64,000 nt of DNA from SHZL01 sp963815185 (GTDB lineage: Bacteria > Pseudomonadota > Gammaproteobacteria > Xanthomonadales > SZUA-36). The DNA lies in NCBI GenBank assembly GCA_963815185.1, contig CAWFGC010000009.1:558001-622000 (forward strand). The letters run 5' to 3'. The notes below the pieces were generated by a model. That model saw only the letters and a list, made by a program, of their open reading frames with translations. It was not told the DNA's origin and ran no database searches. This document shows, one piece after another, positions 27,116-38,304 of the stretch (its first letter is position 1; the number at the start of each line of letters is the position of its first letter). A program made the translations under genes and the position numbers.

Positions 27116-27592
27116 TTATTGCAGATTTCCTATAAACGCCGCTTTCACCTCGGCAGGCGCCTGCACCAGTTCGATCAGCACGCCTTCGCCGCCAAGGGGA
27201 AACGCTTCATTGCCTTTTGGGTGAATAAAACAGATATCGAAGCCGGATGCACCCTTGCGGATGCCGCCCGGGGCAAAGCGCACGCCCCGGGCCTGCAGCC
27301 AGGCCACGGCCGCAGGCAGATCGTCGATCCACAGGCCCACGTGGTTGAGCGGGGGTGTTTGCACGCTGGGCTTCTTGCCGGGATCGAGCGGCTGCATCAG
27401 ATCGACTTCCACCTTGAAGGGTCCGGAGCCCACCGCGGTGATGTCTTCGTCGACGTTCTCGGATTCACTGCGGTAACTGCCCGTCAACTCAAGGCCAAGC
27501 GTATCTACCCACAGTGCGCGCAAGCGGCTCTTGTCCAGACTGCTCACCGCAATCTGCTGAATGCCGATCACTTTAAACGGGCGGTCTTCCAT
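27116..27592 (-). CDS. VOC-family protein, probable methylmalonyl-CoA epimerase
   Basis: A 158-residue vicinal-oxygen-chelate protein. By position after mutase, carboxylase and MeaB genes it should interconvert (S)- and (R)-methylmalonyl-CoA. The second metal-ligand region LNHVGLWIDD and the terminal GVLIELVQAP match epimerases. The first expected His (usually in HIAIAV) is Gln here (IQQIAVSS), so metal binding or activity may differ. The gene is 4 bp downstream of meaB on the same strand. A glyoxalase-like dioxygenase is the alternative. Confidence 0.75.
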   Translation of the reverse strand: MEDRPFKVIGIQQIAVSSLDKSRLRALWVDTLGLELTGSYRSESENVDEDITAVGSGPFKVEVDLMQPLDPGKKPSVQTPPLNHVGLWIDDLPAAVAWLQARGVRFAPGGIRKGASGFDICFIHPKGNEAFPLGGEGVLIELVQAPAEVKAAFIGNLQ

Positions 27593-27596
27593 TTTT

Positions 27597-28619
27597 TCAG
27601 TCCCAATGTGTGTGCCGCTTGAGAAAGAGTTCCAGTAGCTGCCGTGCCGCCTGGGTCGGCGGAACTTTGCCCTCGCTGACAGCGGCTTCCAGCGCCGGGA
27701 TTTGCTTGCGCACCGCCGGGTCGCTTTGCAGTGCGGTGATGAGGCTATCGTGTACTTCCGACCACATCCAGGTCCGCGCCTGCGCGGCGCGCCGCGTGGT
27801 CAACTGGCCGCTTTCCGTCAGCACCTCGCGGTGGCGCAACACGACCTTCCAGGCCTCGTCGATACCCACATTGTCGCGCGCGGAACAGGTTCGAACCTCG
27901 ACTTTCCAGTCCGGCGAGCGGGGATGGAGCAGGCGCAGCGCGCTGCGATACTCCGCTGCGGCCCGTCCGGCGAGCGCTTGCAGTTCATCATCGGCCTTGT
28001 TGATGAGAATCAGGTCGGCCAATTCCACAATGCCGCGTTTGATGCCCTGCAGTTCATCGCCACCGCCGGGCAACAGCAGCAAGACGAACATGTCGGTCAT
28101 TTCCGCCACTTTGGTTTCGGACTGTCCGACACCCACCGTCTCCACGATGACCACGTCAAAGCCCGCCGCCTCGCACAGGATGAGGGCCTCGCGGCTGCGC
28201 CGGGCAACGCCCCCCAGGGTCTTGCCTGCAGGCGACGGCCGGATGTAGGCCTCAGGGCGGCGCGACAGCAACTCCATGCGGGTCTTGTCACCCAGAATGG
28301 AGCCGCCGCTGATCGCGGACGAGGGGTCCACGGTGAGCACGGCCACACGGTGACCCGCATCGATGACGTGGTTGCCCAGGGCTTCGATAAAGGTCGATTT
28401 TCCGACTCCGGGCACACCGGAGATGCCCAGGCGGATGGAATTTCCCGCGTGTGGCAGCAAGCGCTGCAGCAGGGCGCTGGCGGCGGCGCGGTGATCGCGG
28501 CGGGTGGACTCGATCAGGGTAATGGCGCGCGCCAGCGCACGCCGCTCTCCAGCGCGCACGGCGTCGGCCAGGGCCGCGGTTTCCGGCGTCAATTCCGCCT
28601 CGCGCTGCCGCGATGACAC
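27597..28619 (-). CDS. meaB: Methylmalonyl-CoA mutase-associated GTPase MeaB
   Basis: A G3E-type P-loop GTPase that protects and reloads B12-dependent methylmalonyl-CoA mutase. Motifs: GVPGVGKST near residue 60, then DPSSAISGGSILGDKTRM, VIVETVGVGQSE, and NKAD for guanine specificity. I start at GTG 28619, 5 bp after the pccA stop with GGAG upstream, giving 340 residues, the family size. The longer frame to 28700 is inside pccA. It sits in the propionate operon between pccA and the epimerase. Confidence 0.95.
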   Translation of the reverse strand: MSSRQREAELTPETAALADAVRAGERRALARAITLIESTRRDHRAAASALLQRLLPHAGNSIRLGISGVPGVGKSTFIEALGNHVIDAGHRVAVLTVDPSSAISGGSILGDKTRMELLSRRPEAYIRPSPAGKTLGGVARRSREALILCEAAGFDVVIVETVGVGQSETKVAEMTDMFVLLLLPGGGDELQGIKRGIVELADLILINKADDELQALAGRAAAEYRSALRLLHPRSPDWKVEVRTCSARDNVGIDEAWKVVLRHREVLTESGQLTTRRAAQARTWMWSEVHDSLITALQSDPAVRKQIPALEAAVSEGKVPPTQAARQLLELFLKRHTHWD

Positions 28620-28624
28620 CGGCG

Positions 28625-30610
28625 CTACTCCAACTCCATGATCTTGTCGTCGACCGCAAGATTGGCGCCGGGCTGGTAGTGGATTTTGGCCACTACACAA
28701 TCGCGTTCGGCGCGCAGGGTGTTTTCCATTTTCATCGCTTCGAGCACCGCCAGTTCTTCGCCCGCGTTGACCACATCACCTTCCTTGACGGCCACGGACA
28801 CCAGCAGGCCCGGCATGGGTGCAAGGAGGAATTTGGACATGTCTCTTGGCGCTTTCACCGGCATGTATTTCAGCAGTTCAGCCGCCCGTGGTGTGAGCAC
28901 GCGGACATCGGCCTGGGAACCGCCGTGGAGCAGGCGATAAGTCTGCTTGTCGCGCTCCACCTGAATAAAAATCTCATTGCCATTGACGGTGCCGCTGAAC
29001 AGGCGCTGCCCAAACTGCCACTGACTGCGCACGGCATAGGTATTGCCCTGGTAGGTCACATCGTGGCCACCTTGCGCGGGAACGACCGAGACCGGATGGG
29101 CCGCGTCCTTGATCACCACCACCCAGTCATTGGGCACGCGGCGCTCATGTCCGCGCAGTTGGCCATCGATCTGCGCCGCGCGATCGCGATAGCTGCGCAC
29201 CATGGCGGCTGCCACCGAAATGGCGATCGTAGGATCCGGGTGCGGCAGGTCTGCCGGGTGGAAACCGGCCGGGTATTCCTCGCCGATCATATTGGTGCTG
29301 ATGTTGCCGTCGACGAAACGCGGGTGCACCATCAGGGCCGACAGGAAGCTGAGATTGTTGGAAACGCCGCGAATGATGAAGCGATCCAGCGCCGAGCGCA
29401 TATGGCTTGTGGCCTCTTCGCGGTCCGCGCCATGGGTGATGAGCTTGGCGATCATCGGGTCGTAATACACCGAGACCTGGCCGCCTTCAAAGACGCCGGT
29501 ATCCACGCGCACATGCGCATCCTCCGCCGGCGGCTGATAGTGCACCAGGCGGCCAATGGAGGGCAGGAAATTGCGGAACGGATCCTCGGCATAAACGCGG
29601 GCTTCGATGGCCCAACCGTCGATGCCCACATCCGCCTGACGCATCGGCAGCGCTTCGCCGCCGGCAACGCGGATCATCAGCTCCACCAGATCAAAGCCGG
29701 TGATCAACTCGGTGACCGGGTGTTCCACCTGCAGGCGGGTATTCATTTCCAGGAAGTAAAAATTGCGTTCGGTATCGACGATAAATTCGACCGTGCCGGC
29801 GGACTCGTAATCCACCGCCCTGGCAAGTGCGACCGCCTGTTCGCCCATGGCCTTGCGCGTGCGCTTGTCGAGAAACGGTGACGGCGCCTCTTCGATGACC
29901 TTCTGGTGACGGCGCTGCAGTGAGCATTCGCGCTCATTGAGGTGGATCACATTGCCCTGCGCATCGGCAATGATCTGGATCTCGATGTGGCGCGGTTGCT
30001 CGATGTACTTTTCCACCAACAGACGGTCGTCGCCAAAACTGGAACGGGCTTCATTGGCGGCGCGCTCGAAGCCGTCGCGGCACTCCTCGTCGTTGCGGGC
30101 GATGCGCATGCCTTTGCCGCCGCCGCCGGCGGTGGCTTTGAGCATCACCGGGTAGCCGATTTCATTGGCGATCTCCACCGCATGTTCACCATCGCGCAAC
30201 GCGCTGGCAAAGCCGGGGATGGTGTTTACCCCGGCCTTTTGCGCCAGTATCTTCGAGGTGATCTTGTCGCCCATGGCCTCGATGGCGTGGGTTTTCGGGC
30301 CGATGAAGGCGATACCCGCCGCCATCAACGACTCACAGAATTTGGCGTTTTCCGAGAGAAAACCGTAGCCCGGATGGACCGCCTGTGCGCCGGTGTCCAG
30401 ACAGGCCTTGAGGATCCTGTCCGACAGCAGGTAGCTTTGCGCTGCAGGCGAAGGCCCGATGTGCACGGCTTCATCGGCCATCAGCGTATGCAAGGCGTCG
30501 CGATCGGCATCGGAATAGACGGCAACGGTTTTGATGCCCATCCTGCGCGCGGTCTTGATGACACGGCAGGCAATCTCGCCGCGGTTTGCAATCAGGATTT
30601 TGTCAAACAC
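28625..30610 (-). CDS. pccA: Propionyl-CoA carboxylase alpha subunit (biotin carboxylase and BCCP)
   Basis: A 661-residue biotin-dependent carboxylase subunit. The N-terminal biotin carboxylase has ILIANRGEIACRV, ATP-grasp loop KATAGGGGKGMR, and catalytic FLEMNTRLQVEHPVTE. The C-terminal biotin carrier domain ends with EAMKMEN, the biotinylated lysine being the K of MKM. With PccB it carboxylates propionyl-CoA to methylmalonyl-CoA. Acetyl- or methylcrotonyl-CoA specificity cannot be excluded by sequence alone, but the neighbouring mutase and meaB support propionyl-CoA. Confidence 0.94.
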   Translation of the reverse strand: MFDKILIANRGEIACRVIKTARRMGIKTVAVYSDADRDALHTLMADEAVHIGPSPAAQSYLLSDRILKACLDTGAQAVHPGYGFLSENAKFCESLMAAGIAFIGPKTHAIEAMGDKITSKILAQKAGVNTIPGFASALRDGEHAVEIANEIGYPVMLKATAGGGGKGMRIARNDEECRDGFERAANEARSSFGDDRLLVEKYIEQPRHIEIQIIADAQGNVIHLNERECSLQRRHQKVIEEAPSPFLDKRTRKAMGEQAVALARAVDYESAGTVEFIVDTERNFYFLEMNTRLQVEHPVTELITGFDLVELMIRVAGGEALPMRQADVGIDGWAIEARVYAEDPFRNFLPSIGRLVHYQPPAEDAHVRVDTGVFEGGQVSVYYDPMIAKLITHGADREEATSHMRSALDRFIIRGVSNNLSFLSALMVHPRFVDGNISTNMIGEEYPAGFHPADLPHPDPTIAISVAAAMVRSYRDRAAQIDGQLRGHERRVPNDWVVVIKDAAHPVSVVPAQGGHDVTYQGNTYAVRSQWQFGQRLFSGTVNGNEIFIQVERDKQTYRLLHGGSQADVRVLTPRAAELLKYMPVKAPRDMSKFLLAPMPGLLVSVAVKEGDVVNAGEELAVLEAMKMENTLRAERDCVVAKIHYQPGANLAVDDKIMELE

Positions 30611-30633
30611 GGCATGCCCTCGTCGTACGCATC

Positions 30634-32166
<1,533 letters not shown>

Positions 32167-32232
32167 ACCGAATCCTCTTGCAGTGTTTGCCGCTGCGGCA
32201 CGTGTCAAATTCAATCGTCGATCGGAAAAGCC

Positions 32233-34386
32233 TTACCGGGCTTTCAGGCGCTCCCGAATGATTCTCAAGACGTCGTGGGCGGCAAGCAGGATGTTTGTGC
32301 CCGGTCCGTAAATCGCCGACACGCCGGCAGCCAGCATTTCATCATAGTCCTGCGGCGGAATGACGCCACCGCAGATGACGATGATGTTCTCCGCTCCTTG
32401 CTGCTTCAGGCCTTCGATAACCTGTGGCACCAGTGTTTTGTGTCCGGCGGCCTGGGAGGAGATGCCGATCACGTGGACATCGTTCTCGATGGCGTCCCGC
32501 ACCACCTCCTCAGGTGTTTGAAACAGGGGCCCGATGTCGACATCGAAGCCGATGTCGGCGAATGCGGTGGCAATCACCCTGGCGCCGCGGTCATGCCCGT
32601 CCTGTCCCAGCTTGCACACCAGCATTCGCGGCCGGCGTCCCTCGGCCTGAGCGAATTTCTCCACTTCGTTTTGCATGGAAGCATAATCCTCGTCGCCTTC
32701 GTAGGCGGAGCCATAGACACCTGCGATGGAGTGGGTCACCGCCCGATGGCGGGTGTAGACCTCTTCCAGCGCATCGGAAATCTCGCCCACCGTGGCCCGC
32801 GCGCGTGCGGCATCGACCGCCAGCGCCAGCAGATTGCCGCTGTTATCCCGGGCCGCCCGGGTCAGCGCATCCAGGGTCTTGCCGCAGGCCTTCTCATCGC
32901 GGTTGTCCCGCACCTGCTTGATGCGCCGGATCTGGGCCTCGCGCACGGCCGTGTTGTCGATATCCAGAATCTCTACCGGCGATTCTTCCGCGCGTTGATA
33001 CTTATTGACGCCGACAATGATCTCCTCGCCACGGTCGATGCGCGCCTGGCGCAGCGCCGAGGCTTCCTCGATGCGCATCTTGGGCATGCCGGACGCCACC
33101 GCCCGGGTCATGCCGCCCATCTCTTCCACTTCGTCGATCAGCTTGCGCGCCTCGGTGACCAGTTCATGGGTCAGGCTTTCCACATAATAGGAACCTGCCA
33201 GCGGATCGACGACGCGGGTAATGCCGGTCTCTTCCTGCAGCACCAGTTGCGTATTGCGGGCGATGCGGGCTGAGAATTCGGTGGGCAGCGCCAGCGCTTC
33301 ATCGAAGGAGTTGGTATGCAGGGATTGAGTGCCCCCCAGGGCGGCCGCCATGGCCTCGATGGTGGTGCGCACGATGTTGTTGTACGGGTCCTTGGCGGTG
33401 AGGCTGACGCCGGAAGTCTGACAGTGCGTGCGCAGCATCAGTGAACGGTCGTCTTTCGGTGCGAACTTCTCCGCCATCAGCGTGGACCAAAGCAGGCGCG
33501 CAGCCCTGAGTTTGGCTACTTCCATGAAGAAATTCATGCCGATGGCAAAAAAGAAGGATACCCGCGGCGCAAACGCATCCACATCGAGACCGCTGGCGAT
33601 CGCGACGCGTACATACTCGACGCCGTCGGCGAGGGTATAGGCCAATTCCTGCGCGCAGGTAGCGCCGGCTTCCTGCATGTGATAGCCGGAAATGGAAATG
33701 GAATTGAACTGCGGCATATTGGCCGACGTATAAGCGATGATATCGGACACGATGCGCATGGAAGGAGCGGGCGGATAGATATAGGTATTGCGCACCATGA
33801 ATTCCTTCAGGATGTCGTTTTGCAGCGTCCCTGCCAGTTGCTGCGGCGACACGCCCTGCTCCTCGGCGGCGACGATGTACATGGCCATGACCGGCAGCAC
33901 CGCGCCATTCATGGTCATCGATACCGACATCTTGTCCAGCGGGATACCGTCGAAGAGGATTTTCATGTCGGCGATGCTGTCGATCGCCACTCCCGCCTTG
34001 CCCACATCACCCACGACGCGCGGGTGGTCCGAGTCATAGCCGCGGTGGGTGGGGAGATCGAAAGCCACCGAGAGACCGGTTTGACCTGCCTCCAGGTTCT
34101 TGCGGTAAAACGCGTTGGATTCCTCGGCGGTGGAAAACCCTGCGTACTGGCGCACGGTCCAGGGCCGGCCGGCATACATGGTGGCCTTGGGCCCGCGGAC
34201 AAAGGGCGCCATGCCGGGCAGGGAATCCAGATAATCCAGGCCTTCGAGGTCTGCGGCGACGTAAAGAGGCTTGACCGCGATGCCCTCGGGCGTGTTCCAG
34301 GTCAACTCCTCGACCGGTTTGCCCTTGCACTCCCTGACGGCCAGCGCCCGCCAGTCGTCAAGGGTTTTCTTTGGAAATTCTGTCAT
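32233..34386 (-). CDS. Methylmalonyl-CoA mutase
   Basis: A 717-residue adenosylcobalamin enzyme converting (R)-methylmalonyl-CoA to succinyl-CoA. The substrate barrel shows RPWTVRQYAGFSTAEESNAF and FDLPTHRGYDSDHPRV. The C-terminal B12 domain has the DxHxxG motif in KLGQDGHDRGA. ATG 34386 (MTEFPKK) is preferred, with GTG 34398 four codons upstream as the alternative; both lie behind GAGGGG. It is the first gene of mutase-pccB-pccA-meaB-epimerase, a full path from propionyl-CoA to the citric acid cycle. No cobalamin riboswitch was recognised upstream. Confidence 0.95.
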   Translation of the reverse strand: MTEFPKKTLDDWRALAVRECKGKPVEELTWNTPEGIAVKPLYVAADLEGLDYLDSLPGMAPFVRGPKATMYAGRPWTVRQYAGFSTAEESNAFYRKNLEAGQTGLSVAFDLPTHRGYDSDHPRVVGDVGKAGVAIDSIADMKILFDGIPLDKMSVSMTMNGAVLPVMAMYIVAAEEQGVSPQQLAGTLQNDILKEFMVRNTYIYPPAPSMRIVSDIIAYTSANMPQFNSISISGYHMQEAGATCAQELAYTLADGVEYVRVAIASGLDVDAFAPRVSFFFAIGMNFFMEVAKLRAARLLWSTLMAEKFAPKDDRSLMLRTHCQTSGVSLTAKDPYNNIVRTTIEAMAAALGGTQSLHTNSFDEALALPTEFSARIARNTQLVLQEETGITRVVDPLAGSYYVESLTHELVTEARKLIDEVEEMGGMTRAVASGMPKMRIEEASALRQARIDRGEEIIVGVNKYQRAEESPVEILDIDNTAVREAQIRRIKQVRDNRDEKACGKTLDALTRAARDNSGNLLALAVDAARARATVGEISDALEEVYTRHRAVTHSIAGVYGSAYEGDEDYASMQNEVEKFAQAEGRRPRMLVCKLGQDGHDRGARVIATAFADIGFDVDIGPLFQTPEEVVRDAIENDVHVIGISSQAAGHKTLVPQVIEGLKQQGAENIIVICGGVIPPQDYDEMLAAGVSAIYGPGTNILLAAHDVLRIIRERLKAR

Positions 34387-34764
34387 TGCATCAACCACCC
34401 CTCATTATCGCCGAGTAGGCTGCGTCCATCCACATCATACAGGCCCTGCGGTATTGTCACGTTCACCCGCCCGGAACGCAATTCGTGGGCCATTATCTCA
34501 GACCTCGGGAGGGAAGCGAGGCCGAGTCAGATCAACACCCATCGGGGCGATGACCGGTGTCAGGTGACTCAATCGAATTTTCTTTGTTCAGAGGCGAACC
34601 GCTGGTATGATGCCCGGTCAAATTTTGGGTCAGTTTTGGAAAGTTTCATGAAAACAATTTGCTTTTTCAGCTGCATGTTTGTGCTGCTTTTGGTTCTGCC
34701 CCCCCGCCGCGCAGGCAACAGCGGAACCGGGACGCCAGGCCAAGGTGTCGAAGATATTTCGAAT
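34387..34764 (+). pseudogene. Intergenic region with a possible truncated exported-protein remnant
   Basis: At 34648 a frame begins MKTICFFSCMFVLLLVLP, a typical signal peptide. A run of seven C at 34699-34705 shifts it; with six C the frame would read PPAAQATAEPGRQ, completing a signal peptidase site. The following sequence runs into the antisense of the DGAT gene without family similarity, so it is probably a truncated remnant or chance. The rest of the region (34399-34647) holds the mutase upstream region; I see no riboswitch, RNA or operator in it. Confidence 0.25.
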
Positions 34765-36168
34765 TTATGCCTTTTTGCCTTTGGCGGCCTTCCCCAGCAG
34801 CGTCTGCTCCAGCTCCTCCAGGGTTTCGCCGGTATATACTGCCAATCGCTGCATACGCGGCAGCGTGTCCCGGCAGCCTGCAAACCCAAATGACAGGGTG
34901 TCTGCGTAGCTGTAGCAAGTGATGTTCAAAGCTTGCCCGTGGGTAACGGCAGAAACCGGATACATTGCTTCCAGACGGGCGCCGCGAAAATACAGGTGCT
35001 CCCTGGGGCCAGGCACGTTCGAGATGGTCACGTTGCACACGGGCCGGGTTCGACCATCGAGTCCGGACAGCATCTGCAGCGTGTATGGCATCATCAGTGC
35101 GGCGGAAAACTTCTCGATACTGTCGCGCGGCATGCCCTTCATCAGCGCCTTCGCGCGACGGGTAGACGCGGCAATGACAGCCAGCCTTCGTTCAGGATCG
35201 GCGATGTTTGTGGCGAGGTCCACAATTATGAAGCTGATGGCAGGGCCGGAATCCTGCTCGTCAGACGTGTGGAGCGACACCGGTATGCCGGCGGTAAGCG
35301 AGCGACCGGGCAGCGCCCCCAGGTCCTTGAGAAATCGGCGCAATGCACCACTGCACAAGGCAAGCACGATATCATTGATCGTGCAGTCCGCCTTCTTGGC
35401 GAGCCGGCGAATACGTGCGAATTTGTAGGTCTGCGTGGCAAATCGCCGCTGACTATGGATTCGGTGATTGAGAATCGAAACCGGTGCTTGAAACGGCAGT
35501 TTTGCCGGGTATGTTGGATCGTAGGCCGCTTGCGCCATGTCCAGCAAAGCCTTGGACACCTGTGTCATCGACCGAAGGGCGCCACCGAGCGAATCGAGTA
35601 CGCTCCACTGGGAGGCGGCTTCCGTTGGCGGTAGGCCCTCGTTTCCCCCATGAGCGCTCCATAAGGCGGGTGTGTCAACGTCGTCCTGTCGCGTCGACAT
35701 CGAGCGCTGCAACATGCGCACTCCGGCGATCCCATCCACCAGGGAATGATGCATTTTGAAGTAAATCGCAAAGCGGTTCCGCTCCAGACCTTCGATGATG
35801 TGGTACTCCCATAAGGGGCGATTGAAATCCATTGGATTGCTGTGCAAGCGAGACACCAGTATCCCGAGTTCGCGCTCACCGCCCGGATGAGGCAGCGCCG
35901 AATGACGTACGTGGTACTCCAGATCAAGGTCGAAGTCCTCTACCCACATTGGCAGTGCAAACTTCAGCACCGGATTTTTAAGGCGGCGATTGAACGGGTC
36001 CACGAACTCAGTGGAAAGCTGCAACCCGGCGACAAGCTGTTGAATGAAATCGGGTCCGGCGCCGGTGGGCAGGGAATAAATCAACAAGGTGGCCACGTGC
36101 ATTGGGCGCTCCCTGCTTTCCATCAAGAGGTAGGAAGCGTCCATCAGATTGATTCGCGAGTTCACCAT
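34765..36168 (-). CDS. Wax ester synthase/acyl-CoA:diacylglycerol acyltransferase
   Basis: A 467-residue WS/DGAT enzyme that esterifies acyl-CoA to alcohols or diacylglycerol, making storage lipid at the membrane. The active-site HHSLVDG is at residues 140-146; other family marks are NRPLWEYHIIEGL, NDIVLALCSGALR and SNVPGPREHLYFRGARL near the C-terminal domain. I start at ATG 36168 (MVNSRINLMDAS) with GGAGA upstream; a 38-residue extension to 36282 lacks similarity. A TetR-type palindrome at 36288-36301 lies about 120 bp upstream, tying it to the catabolic regulon. Confidence 0.92.
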   Translation of the reverse strand: MVNSRINLMDASYLLMESRERPMHVATLLIYSLPTGAGPDFIQQLVAGLQLSTEFVDPFNRRLKNPVLKFALPMWVEDFDLDLEYHVRHSALPHPGGERELGILVSRLHSNPMDFNRPLWEYHIIEGLERNRFAIYFKMHHSLVDGIAGVRMLQRSMSTRQDDVDTPALWSAHGGNEGLPPTEAASQWSVLDSLGGALRSMTQVSKALLDMAQAAYDPTYPAKLPFQAPVSILNHRIHSQRRFATQTYKFARIRRLAKKADCTINDIVLALCSGALRRFLKDLGALPGRSLTAGIPVSLHTSDEQDSGPAISFIIVDLATNIADPERRLAVIAASTRRAKALMKGMPRDSIEKFSAALMMPYTLQMLSGLDGRTRPVCNVTISNVPGPREHLYFRGARLEAMYPVSAVTHGQALNITCYSYADTLSFGFAGCRDTLPRMQRLAVYTGETLEELEQTLLGKAAKGKKA

Positions 36169-36287
36169 GCACAGTCTCCGTGCCTGCCGCCGCGCCGCTC
36201 GAATTCGAGATCGAGGACGGACATAGGCAGATACCTCCAAATTTCCGCCAACGACAGGTCTTGCGTCGGGCAGTATGTTCAATTAGT

Positions 36288-36301
36288 CGGCCGAACGGTC
36301 G
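36288..36301. promoter_or_regulatory. TetR-type palindrome, site a
   Basis: CGGCCG-AA-CGGTCG, one mismatch from the consensus CGACCG-NN-CGGTCG found at seven other places. It lies upstream of the WS/DGAT gene and downstream of the hemerythrin gene. Confidence 0.65.
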
Positions 36302-36342
36302 GTCTGGTTAAATAATACTCGACATGTTCCCGGGATTCAAAT

Positions 36343-37299
36343 TTATCGCGGGTCGGCAAATCGAGATGGACGTTGACTGCAGTGGGCAAAAGCGTCGCTG
36401 ACGGTCGATGAGCAGATGTCCAGGAGGTCGTAGGCGCAAAGCATTAACGAACTTCCCAGAAAGGCGCCGTAGCTGAACGACAGGACCGCGGCCAAGGCGA
36501 AATTCGGCGGCTGGAGAAATTGCTTCGCGGAAGTGCGGGTTTCCTTTGACAGCCCTTCGCCCAATTTCCGTACCCGGGCGCGGCCGGCATCCATACCATT
36601 CACGATGACGTCGCTGGTCTCGATCAGGCGTTCCAGTGAAGCGATTCCGGAAGCGATGTGCTTTTCGGAGGCGTCATCCTGCGGGGAAATCATGTACTCA
36701 TAAAGCCTGCGGTGCTTATTGCCGACAACTCGGCCGAACAGCGGATCCTCAACCGCGGCGAACTGGGACTCGATGTCTCGCCAATCCGTTGGTCGTAGTG
36801 ATTTGAGCGCCGCAGGAAACAGAGTCCGGTTCTCAAACTCCATATGCTCCGCTTGGTGCCTGGCGAAGGAAGCGCATGCGTCTCTAATGGTCGTTTCACA
36901 ACCCTGGCCACGCTTTTCAATGGCTCGATCCAGCAAGCCCAGAAGTTCCTCTGTCTCCGTCAGAACCGCACCGTGATCGACGCGCAAACGCTGGATCGCT
37001 TTCTTCATCGAAGGCCTGCGGCGCTCCAATTTCTCGAACAGAAGGTCCTCCGTCGGGTGGTGCACCTGGTCCGGATAGTCATGGAGGTAACCGGCAATGT
37101 CGCGCAGCAGGCAATAATCCCCAATCCCCAGGGGCTTGCGCTGCCCGGCCTTACTCGCCAAAACCCTTGCGAGGGCAGACAGATAACGGTGCTCTTCGAA
37201 CAAGCAATCGATGATCGTTGGCATGTCTGTCGCACGGTTCGTGCTTTCAGCGGCTTGCGTTTGCGCCTCGTTGTCCCTGGTGCGTTCCGTCGTGCTCAT
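36343..37299 (-). CDS. Hemerythrin HHE-domain protein with C-terminal hydrophobic segment
   Basis: A 318-residue protein. Residues about 27-170 carry hemerythrin-like iron ligands: FEEHRYLSALARVL, HDYPDQVHHPTEDLLFEKL, DHGAVLTETEEL and HQAEHMEFENRTLFPAAL. A di-iron site for oxygen sensing or storage is inferred. The C-terminal third has a hydrophobic stretch (FALAAVLSFSYGAFLGSSLM) that may anchor it in the membrane. It is 10 bp downstream of the lipase gene and 130 bp or more upstream of the WS/DGAT gene on the same strand. Confidence 0.8.
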   Translation of the reverse strand: MSTTERTRDNEAQTQAAESTNRATDMPTIIDCLFEEHRYLSALARVLASKAGQRKPLGIGDYCLLRDIAGYLHDYPDQVHHPTEDLLFEKLERRRPSMKKAIQRLRVDHGAVLTETEELLGLLDRAIEKRGQGCETTIRDACASFARHQAEHMEFENRTLFPAALKSLRPTDWRDIESQFAAVEDPLFGRVVGNKHRRLYEYMISPQDDASEKHIASGIASLERLIETSDVIVNGMDAGRARVRKLGEGLSKETRTSAKQFLQPPNFALAAVLSFSYGAFLGSSLMLCAYDLLDICSSTVSDAFAHCSQRPSRFADPR

Positions 37300-37308
37300 A
37301 ATAGAACC

Positions 37309-38199
37309 TTATGGTCTCGGCCGAATGAATGCGGCCATTCCCCTGTCCTCCCCCGGTTTCGCGGGTTCCGGATAAAACATTTTGGTGACATGACGCATGT
37401 GGACCGGGAAATAATCATTGGAATCGAAAGGACGCCAGTTGTTTCGGTCTGCAAGCAGCCGGTCTGCCACCGCCAACATAACGAAAGGGTTAACCGACAT
37501 GCCCACATGGGAAGACAGGACGCGTATGTTTTCCCTGGGACAATCGGCTGCGCTTTGGGCGACGATATATGACGGAATGCAGCACTGCTCCTCATCCACG
37601 AGGGCATCTATCGGGCTATGAATGGCCACGCAGGGCATTGCCGGCCGGTCGGGATCCCAGTGCAGCAGACCGTCCCTGCCGCCGAGTTCTGCGGCTCTTT
37701 GCCGGTTGATCAAATCGGAAACGGTCATGACCAATTGGTTGTGGCGGCTGTTCCTGTAGGGATGGAGCGTCGGTGCAGCAAGGGTGATGACGCGATCGAT
37801 TTCGTTTTCCATTCTGAGCGCCAGTTCGCGGGCATAAATACCACCCATGCTGTGGCCTACCAGCGACACCGGTGCCGAGGATTCGTCGGACATTTCCTTG
37901 ATCTGGTCCGCGAGATGTCGTTCGATCTCCGCGAGTTTCCTCTTCCAGTCGTCCCCCTGCAGCCCTCTGTTTCGGCCCAAACTCCATGGCCGGGCGTTGA
38001 AACCCTGCCGATTGAGAAAGCGATTCAGTGGCTTGAAGGATGCATCTGAGGCCATCAGACCGGGAAGGGTAATGACCGGCAGATTGCGGTCTGTGCGGGG
38101 TGAAATGCGGCTCAGCATACGCTCGCCAAACATCTCCGCTGCAACTTCGGCCTGTGCCCCCATCACGTCCAGTTGCACTTTCAGCATGTCGGAAAGCAT
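37309..38199 (-). CDS. Alpha/beta-hydrolase, lipase-like
   Basis: A 296-residue serine hydrolase with the nucleophile elbow LVGHSMGGIYARE, a preceding LPGLMASDASFKPL oxyanion region, a likely catalytic Asp in AIHSPIDALVDEEQ and His in LSSHVGMSVNP. It resembles lipases that occur beside WS/DGAT genes, so it could mobilise or remodel neutral lipid. ATG 38199 follows AGGAGA with 5-bp spacing and is preferred over GTG 38238. It probably shares a transcript with the hemerythrin protein. Confidence 0.8.
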   Translation of the reverse strand: MLSDMLKVQLDVMGAQAEVAAEMFGERMLSRISPRTDRNLPVITLPGLMASDASFKPLNRFLNRQGFNARPWSLGRNRGLQGDDWKRKLAEIERHLADQIKEMSDESSAPVSLVGHSMGGIYARELALRMENEIDRVITLAAPTLHPYRNSRHNQLVMTVSDLINRQRAAELGGRDGLLHWDPDRPAMPCVAIHSPIDALVDEEQCCIPSYIVAQSAADCPRENIRVLSSHVGMSVNPFVMLAVADRLLADRNNWRPFDSNDYFPVHMRHVTKMFYPEPAKPGEDRGMAAFIRPRP

Positions 38200-38304
38200 C
38201 AGGTCTCCTGCTCCCACAAACGATTCGGACGGGCACACGCAATGCCCCCATTCCTTTTCGATTTTTTAGGGCGTCTGCTCACTTCGTTGGATGCCACGGA
38301 AGCA

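Noticed and set aside
34399..34647. Possible cobalamin riboswitch upstream of the mutase
   Set aside because: No B12-box-like conserved sequence was recognised; the short hairpins here are not diagnostic.
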